NCBI GenBank assembly: GCA_902774295.1
Contig: CACYHP010000004.1
Span: 1-64,000, forward strand
Origin: an uncultured Bacteroidia bacterium
Lineage (GTDB): Bacteria > Bacteroidota > Bacteroidia > Bacteroidales > F082
Length of the DNA: 64,000 nt
Reading direction: 5' to 3'
The notes below the pieces were generated by a model that was not told where the DNA came from, did not search any database, and worked only from the letters and a program-made list of their open reading frames with translations. Shown piece after piece: positions 25,363-33,364 of this stretch. The number at the start of each line of letters is the position of its first letter. The first letter of the stretch is position 1. A program made the translations under genes and the position numbers.

Positions 25363-25370
25363 TATTTTTG
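25363..25370 (+). promoter_or_regulatory. -7 box (TATTTTTG) of the AraC-type regulator
   Basis: Exact TAnnTTTG match, 26 bases before ATG 25396. The earlier in-frame ATG at 25324 lies upstream of this box. Confidence 0.7.
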
Positions 25371-25395
25371 CGCCTTAAAAATAATAATAGGTACG

Positions 25396-26460
25396 ATGAA
25401 GGAAATGCAGTTTTCGGCAGTGTTATTGATGACGCTGATGGCGTTGGCGCTCGTGTTGTTTCTGCCTCGTAGGGTGAGTGAAAACCGAGTGGCTAACCGT
25501 TCGCGTTGGCTCATGACTGGCGGTCTCATGCTGATAGGCGTGCAGTTCCTGATTCAGTACATCAGCGGGAGCCGCGCGACGAGCATGGAACAGGCTGTGA
25601 TGATAAATCTGGTGTTTTTTATCCCGGCAGCGGCGTTGATGTCGCTCAACATCCTTAACCTTGAACGTCAAGGTCGCATCAGCCGCTTTGAATGGCTGGC
25701 GGGCATCCCTACATGGCTGATTGCGTTGGCTCTCTTGTCATACGGCATCGTGGGCGGTGAAGGGTCGAGACGGCTGCTTTATTCAGAGATACTTGCAAGT
25801 TTCGCTTACAGCGTGATGCAGATTTACTATAGCTGGCTTCATCTCCGCGAGGTGTCGCGAATGGAGCTGGTGCTCGCCGATTATTACGATCAGGACCGTA
25901 GCGGACTCCTTAGATGGATGAAGTTTACGATAGTGATAATGTCGTTCACGACAGTGCTGGTGCCGCTTATCATCTTCAGCGGCGGATGGTTTCTCGCTTG
26001 CTTCGCGATTTCGCTTTTTGTAGGTATTTTTTATATGTGGTTCTGCTTCGTGCGATATGTCATCACAGGCGCTTCGCAACATGTGGAGGAGGCCGAACAA
26101 TTTGCCGAGCAAGAAGAGGAGGATGTCAACGATAACACCATGGATAAGGTGGATGAGACGGTCGCGAAATGGATTGAGGATGGCTCATATCTGAAGAGCG
26201 GCGTCACAAAACCAATGGCAGCCGCTGAGATGCAACTGCCATTGTATATGCTTTCGGCATGGATAAGAAATAAAGGCTATTCCTCATATTCGCGCTGGAT
26301 CACCGAGTTGCGAGTGGAAGAGGCGAAACGCACCATCAAACAGCATCCGGAATGGTCTGTCGAAGCGGTCGCCGACCACTGTGGCATCAGCCGCTCGCAC
26401 TTCCAGAGAGTATTTCACGACATCACCGGCGAGACCCCAGCACAATACTCTAAAAATTGA
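25396..26460 (+). CDS. membrane-embedded AraC-family transcriptional regulator
   Basis: 354 residues from ATG 25396. The first 220 residues hold about seven hydrophobic segments (near 5-22, 35-55, 65-85, 95-118, 125-145, 175-195 and 198-222). A charged linker (EEAEQFAEQEEEDVNDN) follows. The C-terminus is an AraC DNA-binding domain: YSSYSRWITELRVEEAKRTI, then VEAVADHCGISRSHFQRVFH, then TGETPAQYSKN. A regulator tied to the membrane would sense an envelope signal. The ligand and targets are unknown. Its stop directly abuts the stop of the convergent SGNH hydrolase gene. Confidence 0.85.
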   Translation: MKEMQFSAVLLMTLMALALVLFLPRRVSENRVANRSRWLMTGGLMLIGVQFLIQYISGSRATSMEQAVMINLVFFIPAAALMSLNILNLERQGRISRFEWLAGIPTWLIALALLSYGIVGGEGSRRLLYSEILASFAYSVMQIYYSWLHLREVSRMELVLADYYDQDRSGLLRWMKFTIVIMSFTTVLVPLIIFSGGWFLACFAISLFVGIFYMWFCFVRYVITGASQHVEEAEQFAEQEEEDVNDNTMDKVDETVAKWIEDGSYLKSGVTKPMAAAEMQLPLYMLSAWIRNKGYSSYSRWITELRVEEAKRTIKQHPEWSVEAVADHCGISRSHFQRVFHDITGETPAQYSKN

Positions 26461-27135
26461 TTACTTTAATGCTTTGTTAATCGCTTTTTTCACCATTTCC
26501 TCCATCGTGAAATAGGTGTCTGGAAGCGGATGACAGCCGTCGTCGCTGAGTGTCAACGGGAAACTGCCGTTTTTGTCGGCAAGAGCTGAATAGTAATCGA
26601 CGTAAACGAAATTATTCTTTTTGGCGTAAGCCTTTAATTCATTATTAAGGTCGGCGATGGTCTGTGCCGCATTTTTTATTTCTGTGCGCCAGCAGAACTC
26701 CGAGCATGGCGGTATCGAGCTGATAATAGGAATTATGCCGTTGGCTTTGGCGAGCTCGCACATCGCGATGATGTTTTCGATGACATGCTCCGGCTCGACA
26801 TATAAGTCATTGTGCGCCACGTCGTTGGTACCTGCCATGATGACCACTGCTTTAGGATGCAAAGCGATGACGTCGGCAGTGAAACGCACCAGCATCTGAG
26901 CTGAGGTCTGTCCGCCAATACCTCTTCCGCAATAGTTGTTGCTGATGAAGAAGTCAGGATGGAAATACGCCCAGTTGTCGGTGATGGAGTTGCCCATGAA
27001 GACGACGTCGGGGTATTCTTTATTTGCTATGATGATATCGTTGTCGGCTTTGTATCTGTTGAAACCGAACCAATCTTGTGAAAAACCTAGGAATGACATG
27101 GTCATTAAAACTGTGATTAAGAATAATTTTTTCAT
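26461..27135 (-). CDS. secreted SGNH/GDSL-family hydrolase
   Basis: 224 residues. Signal peptide 1-19 (FLGFSQD). The SGNH blocks are visible: block I VVFMGNSITDNW with the Ser nucleophile, Gly in GRGIGGQTSAQMLVRF, Asn in VIMAGTNDVAHN, and block V DGCHPLPDTYF with the Asp/His pair. It should be a periplasmic or surface esterase/lipase acting on an acyl or acetyl group, perhaps on carbohydrate. The substrate cannot be read from sequence. It starts 30 bases after the exonuclease gene. Confidence 0.88.
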   Translation of the reverse strand: MKKLFLITVLMTMSFLGFSQDWFGFNRYKADNDIIIANKEYPDVVFMGNSITDNWAYFHPDFFISNNYCGRGIGGQTSAQMLVRFTADVIALHPKAVVIMAGTNDVAHNDLYVEPEHVIENIIAMCELAKANGIIPIISSIPPCSEFCWRTEIKNAAQTIADLNNELKAYAKKNNFVYVDYYSALADKNGSFPLTLSDDGCHPLPDTYFTMEEMVKKAINKALK

Positions 27136-27165
27136 ATTTGATTGTTTAATGTTAATAATTCCCTT

Positions 27166-27978
27166 TTAAAAACTAATATTTCTGTCCGGATAGCGCAGCT
27201 TTGTCACCACGCGCTTGGTGTATTCCGGGAAGTCGCTTTTCATAATCCAGTCGTAATATTGAGGCTCTTTGCGGAAGACGTCTTCCACGCGTTCGTCCTT
27301 GTGTTTGCCGAATTTAAAGACGGCTTTGCCTTGCTCGTCGTAAACGATTTGTCCCATGAGGTCGGCATTTTGATGATGTGAGGAGAACTGTGCCAGCTCA
27401 GTCATGTCATTTACGATAGGTTTCGATGTAACACCTTTAAAATCAGTGTATTCGGTGTCTTTATAACGGTCGAGCATGGCTGTCAGAACCTCGTAAGTGG
27501 CAAAGGTGTCGGCGTTGGCTGAGTGTGCGTTGTCGAGCTCTTTGTTGAGGAAGAATCGGTAGGCGCCTTTCAATGTCCTTGGCTCCATTTTCATGAAGAT
27601 ATTCATCACGTCGATGAGCTGACGGTCTTTCGGGTCGAAGTTGACGCCTGCGCGGATGAACTCCTCGACGAGCATCGGGAGGTCGAACTTCAAAATGTTA
27701 TATCCTGCGAGGTCGCAATTTCCGAAAAACTTTGAGATCTCCGGTGCGGCTTGTTTGAACGTCTTTTCGTGTGCCACATCGGCGTCGCTGATGCCATGTA
27801 TTGCCGTCGTCTCGGGCGGAATAGGGATGCCCGGGTTGATGCGCCAGGTGCGCTGCTCCTGAGTGCCGTTCACATTGATTCTCAATACGCTAACCTCTAC
27901 AATGCGGTCGTGCATTATATTTAACCCCGTCGTTTCCAAATCAAAAAACGCTATCGGACGCTTCAAATTCAATTCCAT
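27166..27978 (-). CDS. DnaQ-like 3'-5' exonuclease
   Basis: 270 residues. DEDDh exonuclease motifs: Exo I AFFDLETTGLNIMHDRIVE, Exo II around GYNILKFDLPMLVEEF and Exo III HSANADTFATYEV. A C-terminal segment of about 70 residues (KAVFKFGKHKDERVEDVFRKEPQYYDWIM) is a small domain often found on exonucleases in Bacteroidota. It could be a proofreading subunit of Pol III or a stand-alone nuclease. Confidence 0.9.
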   Translation of the reverse strand: MELNLKRPIAFFDLETTGLNIMHDRIVEVSVLRINVNGTQEQRTWRINPGIPIPPETTAIHGISDADVAHEKTFKQAAPEISKFFGNCDLAGYNILKFDLPMLVEEFIRAGVNFDPKDRQLIDVMNIFMKMEPRTLKGAYRFFLNKELDNAHSANADTFATYEVLTAMLDRYKDTEYTDFKGVTSKPIVNDMTELAQFSSHHQNADLMGQIVYDEQGKAVFKFGKHKDERVEDVFRKEPQYYDWIMKSDFPEYTKRVVTKLRYPDRNISF

Positions 27979-28021
27979 AATTTTGTCAAAATTTAAAAGT
28001 GTAAAATTACAATTTTTTTGT

Positions 28022-28029
28022 TAATTTTG
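28022..28029 (+). promoter_or_regulatory. -7 box (TAATTTTG) of the tricorn-like protease
   Basis: Exact TAnnTTTG match, 20 bases before ATG 28050. Confidence 0.72.
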
Positions 28030-28049
28030 CATCGTTAAAATAAATTTCT

Positions 28050-31000
28050 ATGAAAAAATTATTCCTTGCATTAATCACGTCATTTCTTGCAATGACATCG
28101 TTGGCGCAGCAACCGTTATGGATGCGTTACAACCAAATCTCACCAAACGGCGACAAAATCGCTTTCACCTATAAAGGCGATATCTATGTCGTTGATTCTA
28201 AAGGCGGTACAGCTCATCAGCTGACTACTTCGACGGCATACGACTACAACCCGATTTGGTCGCACGATGGCAACACTATCGCTTTTGCCACCGACCGTAA
28301 CGGCAATTTCGACATCTACACCATGTCGGTGAATGGTGGCACGCCAAAACGTGTCACTACAAACTCGGCAAACGAGACTCCATTGGCGTTTTCGCCTGAT
28401 GACACTGAGATTTACTATAGTGCTATGATTCAAAAAGATGCCAAAGACGCACAGTTTGCCTCGGGTTGGCTCACAGAATTATATAAGGTATCGGTTGAAG
28501 GCGGACGTCCTCAGCAAGTCACCGCTGCCACCGTGTGCTCGGTATCATTCGACAGCGACGGCGAGTCGTTCCTTTACTACGACCGCAAAGGCAGCGAGAA
28601 CATTTGGCGCAAGCATCAGGTGTCGTCGGTGGCACGCGACATCGTTTATTACAATGCCAAGGAAAAGACTCATAAGATATTGACTACCAACATCGGAGAG
28701 GACCGCGAGCCAGTGTTCATGCCGGATCATAAGTCGTTTGTTTATCTCAGCGAGCCGGCAGGACGCAACAGCCAGAATGTTTATATGATGCAGTGGCCGG
28801 CTAAGTTTGAGCCAGTTCAAGTCTCAAATTTCAAGACTTATCCGGTGCGTTTCTTGAGCGTCGCCAATGATGGAACATTGTGCTACGGCTATCAGGGTGA
28901 GATTTATACCCAAACGATAGGGCAGGAGCCTCAAAAAGTTAATATTCAGATTGTCAACGATCAGGAAAATGTGGTGGAGCGCGGCAAGTTCGGTGGCGCT
29001 ACCGACCTCACGATAACACCTGAAGGCAACCTCATCGCCTTCGTGTCACGTGGTGAGGTTTTCGTCACTTCCGACGAGTACCAGACCACCAAGCAGATTA
29101 CGCATACTGCTGAGGCTGAGTCGGATCCGTCGTTCTCGCCTGATGGCAAGATGCTGGTTTATACCTCGGAACGTGATGGCTATTACAATCTTTATATTGC
29201 AAAGATGACCCGCAAGGAAGACCTCAATTTTGCATATGCCACCTTGATTGAAGAGGAGCGTCTGTTTGGCGATGACGGCATCGAGCGCACAGCACCGCAG
29301 TTTTCGCCTGATGGCAAGGAGATAGCATTCATCGAAGACCGTAAGTTCTTGAAGGTCATAAATTTGGATTCAAAAAAGGTGCGCCAGATAACTGACGGCA
29401 CCCAACATTATGGGACAAGTCCCTATCTTTTTGAATATCAATGGTCTCCAGACAGCAAGTGGTTTGCTCTGACTCTTATCACAAATATGCGTGACCCTTA
29501 TTCTGATGTCGGCATAGTTTCAGCAGATGGCGACATGAAGATTTACAACATCACCAACGACGGCTACATCACAGGAGGTCCGAGCTGGGCTTTGGACGGC
29601 AATGCAGTTACCTTCTACTCAAACCGTTACGGCATGCGCTCACACGCATCGTGGGGCAGCCAAAACGACGCTTTCATCTGCTTCATGAACCAGGAGGCTT
29701 ACGACAAGTTCAAACTTTCAAAAGAGGAATTTGAAATCATGAAGAAAGAAAACGAAGCCAAAGATAAGAAGGATAATAAAGATGATAAGAAGGATAGTAA
29801 GGATAAGAAAGATAAGAAAGATAAGAAGGATAAGAAGGATGAGGTAAAACCTATTGATATTGAATTGGATAGGCTTGATGAGCGTGTCGTCCGTCTCACT
29901 CCGATGTCATCGAAGCTGTCAGGTGCCGTCTTGTCGAAAGATGGCGACAAACTGTATTTCTTGAGCTCGTTTGAAAAGGGTTATGACCTTTGGGAACTCG
30001 ACGTTCGTGAGAAATCAACGAAGATTTTGAAGAAACTCGATGCTGGCGGCGCCAATCTGGTTTTAAATAAAAAAGGTGATAACATCTACGTGCTTTCTGG
30101 CGGTAACCTTCAGAAGATAGATACCAAGGGTGGCAAGGCTACATCTATTAAATATGATGCCACCATGGAGCTCGACCGCGCCGCTGAGCGTGAATACATG
30201 TACAACCACGTGTTCCTGCAGGAAAGCAAACGTCTGTTCCGCCGCGACCATAACGGTGCTGATTTCGAGCAGATCAAGATAGATTTCTATCCTTTCTTGG
30301 CACATATTAATAATAACTACGATTTCGCTGAGTTGTTGAGCGAAGTGCTCGGTGAACTCAACGTCTCACATTCAGGCTCAGGCTATCGTGGCGGCTCTAA
30401 CGGCGATGCTACGGCTCAGCTGGGTCTGCTTTTCGACTGGAATTATGACAAAGACGGACTTCGTATTGAAGAGGTCTTGGAATATGGTCCATTTGACAAG
30501 AAAACATCGGCAGTGAAAGCTGGTGACATCATCGAAAAGATTGACGGCGTTGAGATTACAAAAGATATGGACTATTTCCCGCTGTTGAACAAGAAATCGG
30601 GAAAGACTGTTCTCGTTTCAATCTACAGCCCGAAAACAAAGAAACATTGGGACGAGGTGGTGAAGCCTATTTCGAAAGGCGCACAGAACGATTTGCTTTA
30701 CAAACGCTGGATAAAACGCAACGCACATATCGTTGACAGCTTGTCAGATGGTCGTCTCGGTTACGTCCATATCAAGAGCATGGGCGATGCCAGCTATCGC
30801 GATGTTTATGCTGATATCTTAGGAAAATACAATCTCCGTAAAGGCATCGTCATCGACACCCGTTTCAATGGCGGCGGCCGTTTGCATGAAGATATAGAAA
30901 TCTTGTTCTCAGGCGAGAAATATCTCGAGCAGGTTATCCGCGACACTGTGGCTTGCGTCATGCCGTCACGCCGTTACGTGAAGCCTTCGATTATGATTAT

Positions 31001-31325
31001 CGGTGAGGCAAATTACAGCAACGCTCACGGAACACCTTGGGTTTACAAGCATAAAAACATGGGTAAACTCGTGGGAATGCCGGTACCTGGCACCATGAGC
31101 AGCGTCACTTGGGAGACATTGCAGGACAACACCCTTTATTTCGGATTGCCTGTCATTGGCTATCGCACCGAAGAAGGCAACTATCTGGAAAACAGCCAGC
31201 TGGAACCTGATATCAAGGTTAAGAACACTCCGGAGAAACTCGCGCAAGGCATAGACGAACAGCTTGAAGCCGCAGTGAATGAGCTGCTGAAAGAACTGGA
31301 AACGTTTGAATATTGGGGGAAATAG
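28050..31325 (+). CDS. secreted tricorn-like S41 protease
   Basis: 1091 residues. Signal peptide 1-19 (MTSLAQQ). Residues about 25-340 form WD/TolB-like beta-propeller repeats (FSPDG and WSHDGNTIAFATDRNGNFDIY units) and a second propeller runs to about 700. Between them is a lysine/aspartate-rich tail of KKDKKDKKD repeats (about 570-600). A PDZ-like domain (LRIEEVLEYGPFDKKTSAVKAGDII) and the S41 core follow, with VIDTRFNGGG and the putative nucleophile Ser990 in ANYSNAHGTPW. The Asp that usually follows this Ser is Asn991 here. Likely a periplasmic peptidase that trims oligopeptides. Confidence 0.9.
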   Translation: MKKLFLALITSFLAMTSLAQQPLWMRYNQISPNGDKIAFTYKGDIYVVDSKGGTAHQLTTSTAYDYNPIWSHDGNTIAFATDRNGNFDIYTMSVNGGTPKRVTTNSANETPLAFSPDDTEIYYSAMIQKDAKDAQFASGWLTELYKVSVEGGRPQQVTAATVCSVSFDSDGESFLYYDRKGSENIWRKHQVSSVARDIVYYNAKEKTHKILTTNIGEDREPVFMPDHKSFVYLSEPAGRNSQNVYMMQWPAKFEPVQVSNFKTYPVRFLSVANDGTLCYGYQGEIYTQTIGQEPQKVNIQIVNDQENVVERGKFGGATDLTITPEGNLIAFVSRGEVFVTSDEYQTTKQITHTAEAESDPSFSPDGKMLVYTSERDGYYNLYIAKMTRKEDLNFAYATLIEEERLFGDDGIERTAPQFSPDGKEIAFIEDRKFLKVINLDSKKVRQITDGTQHYGTSPYLFEYQWSPDSKWFALTLITNMRDPYSDVGIVSADGDMKIYNITNDGYITGGPSWALDGNAVTFYSNRYGMRSHASWGSQNDAFICFMNQEAYDKFKLSKEEFEIMKKENEAKDKKDNKDDKKDSKDKKDKKDKKDKKDEVKPIDIELDRLDERVVRLTPMSSKLSGAVLSKDGDKLYFLSSFEKGYDLWELDVREKSTKILKKLDAGGANLVLNKKGDNIYVLSGGNLQKIDTKGGKATSIKYDATMELDRAAEREYMYNHVFLQESKRLFRRDHNGADFEQIKIDFYPFLAHINNNYDFAELLSEVLGELNVSHSGSGYRGGSNGDATAQLGLLFDWNYDKDGLRIEEVLEYGPFDKKTSAVKAGDIIEKIDGVEITKDMDYFPLLNKKSGKTVLVSIYSPKTKKHWDEVVKPISKGAQNDLLYKRWIKRNAHIVDSLSDGRLGYVHIKSMGDASYRDVYADILGKYNLRKGIVIDTRFNGGGRLHEDIEILFSGEKYLEQVIRDTVACVMPSRRYVKPSIMIIGEANYSNAHGTPWVYKHKNMGKLVGMPVPGTMSSVTWETLQDNTLYFGLPVIGYRTEEGNYLENSQLEPDIKVKNTPEKLAQGIDEQLEAAVNELLKELETFEYWGK

Positions 31326-31360
31326 TTTATAGTTTACCGTTTACGGTTTACTGTTTAGTT
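31323..31360 (+). repeat. TTTAnnG heptad repeat beginning at the protease stop codon
   Basis: The stop TAG (31323-31325) is followed by TTTATAG, TTTACCG, TTTACGG, TTTACTG, TTTAGTT, five heptads in phase. A terminator follows after a few bases. Confidence 0.8.
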
Positions 31361-31371
31361 TGCTTTGGAAC

Positions 31372-31412
31372 AAAAAAGCGGCGTCACGCTTGAGCGTGAC
31401 GCCGCTTTTTTT
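31372..31412. terminator. bidirectional terminator between convergent genes
   Basis: Perfect stem of at least 12 bp, AGCGGCGTCACG (31377-31388) with CGTGACGCCGCT (31395-31406), an A-run before and a T-run after. It serves the protease on the plus strand and the lipoprotein on the minus strand. Confidence 0.92.
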
Positions 31413-31425
31413 ATGATAGGTTTCC

Positions 31426-32340
31426 TTAGAATGGGAAATCAAAGAATGGGAGGGTTCCCTCATAGTGCATCTCGTAATTATCGCCGCTGATAGTTGCATC
31501 GGTGATGTCGATGGTGTAAATGTCACCGTCTTTTGCAATCACGATGTTGCCGCTTGTGGCGAACTTAGGTGAGTTGATGTCCATGCCTTCCAGATAAATG
31601 ATAGGGAAGTCGTTGTTTGTGAATTCTCCAACAGGAAGACCTTCTGCGAATGATGATGTTGATGTGAGACCAATAAAGTTGCCGCTATAAGTGATGAAAG
31701 CTGCGATTTGGGTCTCAATGAACATCAGGTTGTATTTTGTTCTGCCTGCTGTTGCGATTACTTCATTGTTGAGGTTGCCGCTGATGACTGTTGCGAGCTC
31801 GTAAACTGCAGGAGCGCCTTCGTAGTCGACTGATGAAGTCTCTAAAACTGTTGGATCTTCTACATTTTCAACCTCGATGCCTTCTGTTGTGATTGTGTAT
31901 GTGTCACCATCAATTTCGAGGGTGAATGAGCCAGTGATGCCGATATAAGCCTCGCCATTATCAAAGATGTTTTCGATGTCGAAACTTGCGATGTCGGCGA
32001 TGTTGAGGCTTGTGAATGCATATTTCGGATAAGCTGTCTCGTTGTCTGACAAAGTGTATGTTCCACCGGTGATGTCACCTTTGAAAGCAATGATTACGCC
32101 TCGGCCTTCGCCACCGTTGTTGTTATTGAGGTTGGCATCGCATAACACTATGGCGTTGTAGATGTCGGTACCTTCACCTGCGATATTTGTAATGGCGAGG
32201 GCATTTTTGACATCATAATTTGTCTCACCTAAAGAGAATTTCTGTGAGTGACTGGTTGAAGTGTTTTCGTCTTTTTTGCAGCCTGTGAATCCTGCTGCCA
32301 ATGCTGCGATGAGCATCAATGAGAAGAATACTTTTTTCAT
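31426..32340 (-). CDS. surface or periplasmic lipoprotein of unknown function
   Basis: 304 residues. Lipoprotein signal peptide with lipobox AGFTGC, then KKDENTS; the +2 basic residues fit Bacteroidota lipoproteins, but I do not see the classical acidic surface-export signal. The mature part looks like two related halves: each has a GTYTL/GEFTN strand followed by a DGDTYTITTEGI / DGDIYTIDITDA strand pair, so an internal duplication is likely. I do not recognise the family. A promoter lies 46 bases upstream and a strong terminator follows. Confidence 0.75.
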   Translation of the reverse strand: MKKVFFSLMLIAALAAGFTGCKKDENTSTSHSQKFSLGETNYDVKNALAITNIAGEGTDIYNAIVLCDANLNNNNGGEGRGVIIAFKGDITGGTYTLSDNETAYPKYAFTSLNIADIASFDIENIFDNGEAYIGITGSFTLEIDGDTYTITTEGIEVENVEDPTVLETSSVDYEGAPAVYELATVISGNLNNEVIATAGRTKYNLMFIETQIAAFITYSGNFIGLTSTSSFAEGLPVGEFTNNDFPIIYLEGMDINSPKFATSGNIVIAKDGDIYTIDITDATISGDNYEMHYEGTLPFFDFPF

Positions 32341-32386
32341 ATTGCTAAATGTTTAAAAAAAATTTCAACAAATGTTAAGAACATCG

Positions 32387-32394
32387 CAAAATTA
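32387..32394 (-). promoter_or_regulatory. -7 box (TAATTTTG) of the lipoprotein gene
   Basis: CAAAATTA on the plus strand, 47 bases before ATG 32340. Confidence 0.7.
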
Positions 32395-32433
32395 GGCATT
32401 TTTTTTGAAAATGCCAGAAAAATCTGAAAAATT

Positions 32434-33237
32434 TTAAAGATTCAGCTTCAGTTGAATGGCTTGAACCTGCTTTTTCAGGTCGTTGATGGTGTCGATGAGC
32501 TGCTGCTCGCGCGGCTGATTCATGCTTTCAGGCATCTCCGAGCTGATGTAATGAACGAATTTCCACACCTCTTTTATCTCGTTGAGCGGAATCTCGAACG
32601 GCTCGTACATCGGATTCAGCGAATGAAGCCTCAGATAGCCGTCAGCGATATGATTTTCAACGATTTTGAATACGATGCCGTCGTCGATGGTGAGGATGAT
32701 ATAAGCCTGTTTGTCGTGGATGTTATGCCAGTCGAGGACGTATTCGCCTGTCACGTACGACTTGTCGGGGATAGGCAGCATCGAGTCGCCGCTGATCTGG
32801 AAGGTGCGGTATTTCCTTTCCTTCGACAGGAACGGCAGCTGGAATGTAGGGAGCACACGAATGTAGTCAGGGTCGGCGTAACCTGTGGTGTATCCTGCCT
32901 TTGCGCGCTCTGAGACGAGCTCGATGTTCTCGCGGTTGCCGCTGTCGACGGTGGTGGCGAGCACCCTGATGTTGCTGCCTTTTAGGTGCACGTCGTAGCC
33001 TCGCTCGAGCTGGCTGAGCTGGAACTCGCCAATCTTCGTAAGATCCACCTTTATTAATGTGTCGATGGCGACGTTGAAATATTTCGACAGCGAGACGAGC
33101 GCCTCGATGTTGGGCTCCGACACCTCGTTTTCGTATCCGCTGAGCGTCGAACGCTTCATGTTGAGCGCCGTGGCGACGTCATCCTGCGTCTTCGAGCGCC
33201 TCTTACGCAAAAATTTTATATTGGTACTGAATAACAT
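32434..33237 (-). CDS. LexA-like XRE/S24 autocleaving repressor
   Basis: 267 residues from ATG 33237; a longer reading frame into dinB is an artefact. N-terminal XRE helix-turn-helix (8-62: FLRKRRSKTQDDVATALNMK, then STLSGYENEVSEPNIEAL). The C-terminal S24 peptidase has Ser152 (ISGDSMLPIPD) and Lys191 (DDGIVFKIVENH), and a candidate Ala114-Gly115 cleavage bond in RAKAGYTTGY. All parts needed for RecA-induced self-cleavage are present. It is divergent from a Y-family polymerase and a DnaE2-like polymerase, so it probably represses an SOS mutagenesis cassette. A short coiled coil ends the protein (QQLIDTINDLKKQVQAIQLK). Confidence 0.9.
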   Translation of the reverse strand: MLFSTNIKFLRKRRSKTQDDVATALNMKRSTLSGYENEVSEPNIEALVSLSKYFNVAIDTLIKVDLTKIGEFQLSQLERGYDVHLKGSNIRVLATTVDSGNRENIELVSERAKAGYTTGYADPDYIRVLPTFQLPFLSKERKYRTFQISGDSMLPIPDKSYVTGEYVLDWHNIHDKQAYIILTIDDGIVFKIVENHIADGYLRLHSLNPMYEPFEIPLNEIKEVWKFVHYISSEMPESMNQPREQQLIDTINDLKKQVQAIQLKLNL

Positions 33238-33240
33238 AGC

Positions 33241-33258
33241 AAAAATTTTAAAATTTTT
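33241..33258. promoter_or_regulatory. perfect 18-base AT palindrome upstream of the repressor ATG
   Basis: AAAAATTTTAAAATTTTT is its own reverse complement and ends 3 bases before the repressor start codon. It could be an operator for self-control, but its pure A/T content makes chance a real option. Confidence 0.35.
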
Positions 33259-33317
33259 CTTGACACGTATTAAAATAATGACTAATTTTTCGTCGCAATT
33301 TTTGATTAAAAACATGG

Positions 33318-33325
33318 CAAAAATA
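33318..33325 (-). promoter_or_regulatory. -7 box (TATTTTTG) of the LexA-like repressor
   Basis: CAAAAATA on the plus strand, about 80 bases upstream of the repressor ATG. It overlaps the left arm of the inverted repeat CAAAAAT-N7-ATTTTTG at 33318-33338. Confidence 0.65.
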
Positions 33326-33338
33326 CAAATAATTTTTG
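33318..33338. promoter_or_regulatory. candidate operator CAAAAAT-N7-ATTTTTG
   Basis: Perfect 7-base arms around a 7-base spacer, in the divergent region between the repressor and dinB. The left arm covers the repressor's -7 box and the right arm resembles a -7 box reading toward dinB (AATTTTTG). A repressor bound here would block both directions. Confidence 0.4.
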
Positions 33339-33364
33339 AAATGGAAAGAAAAAAATAAAAAATT

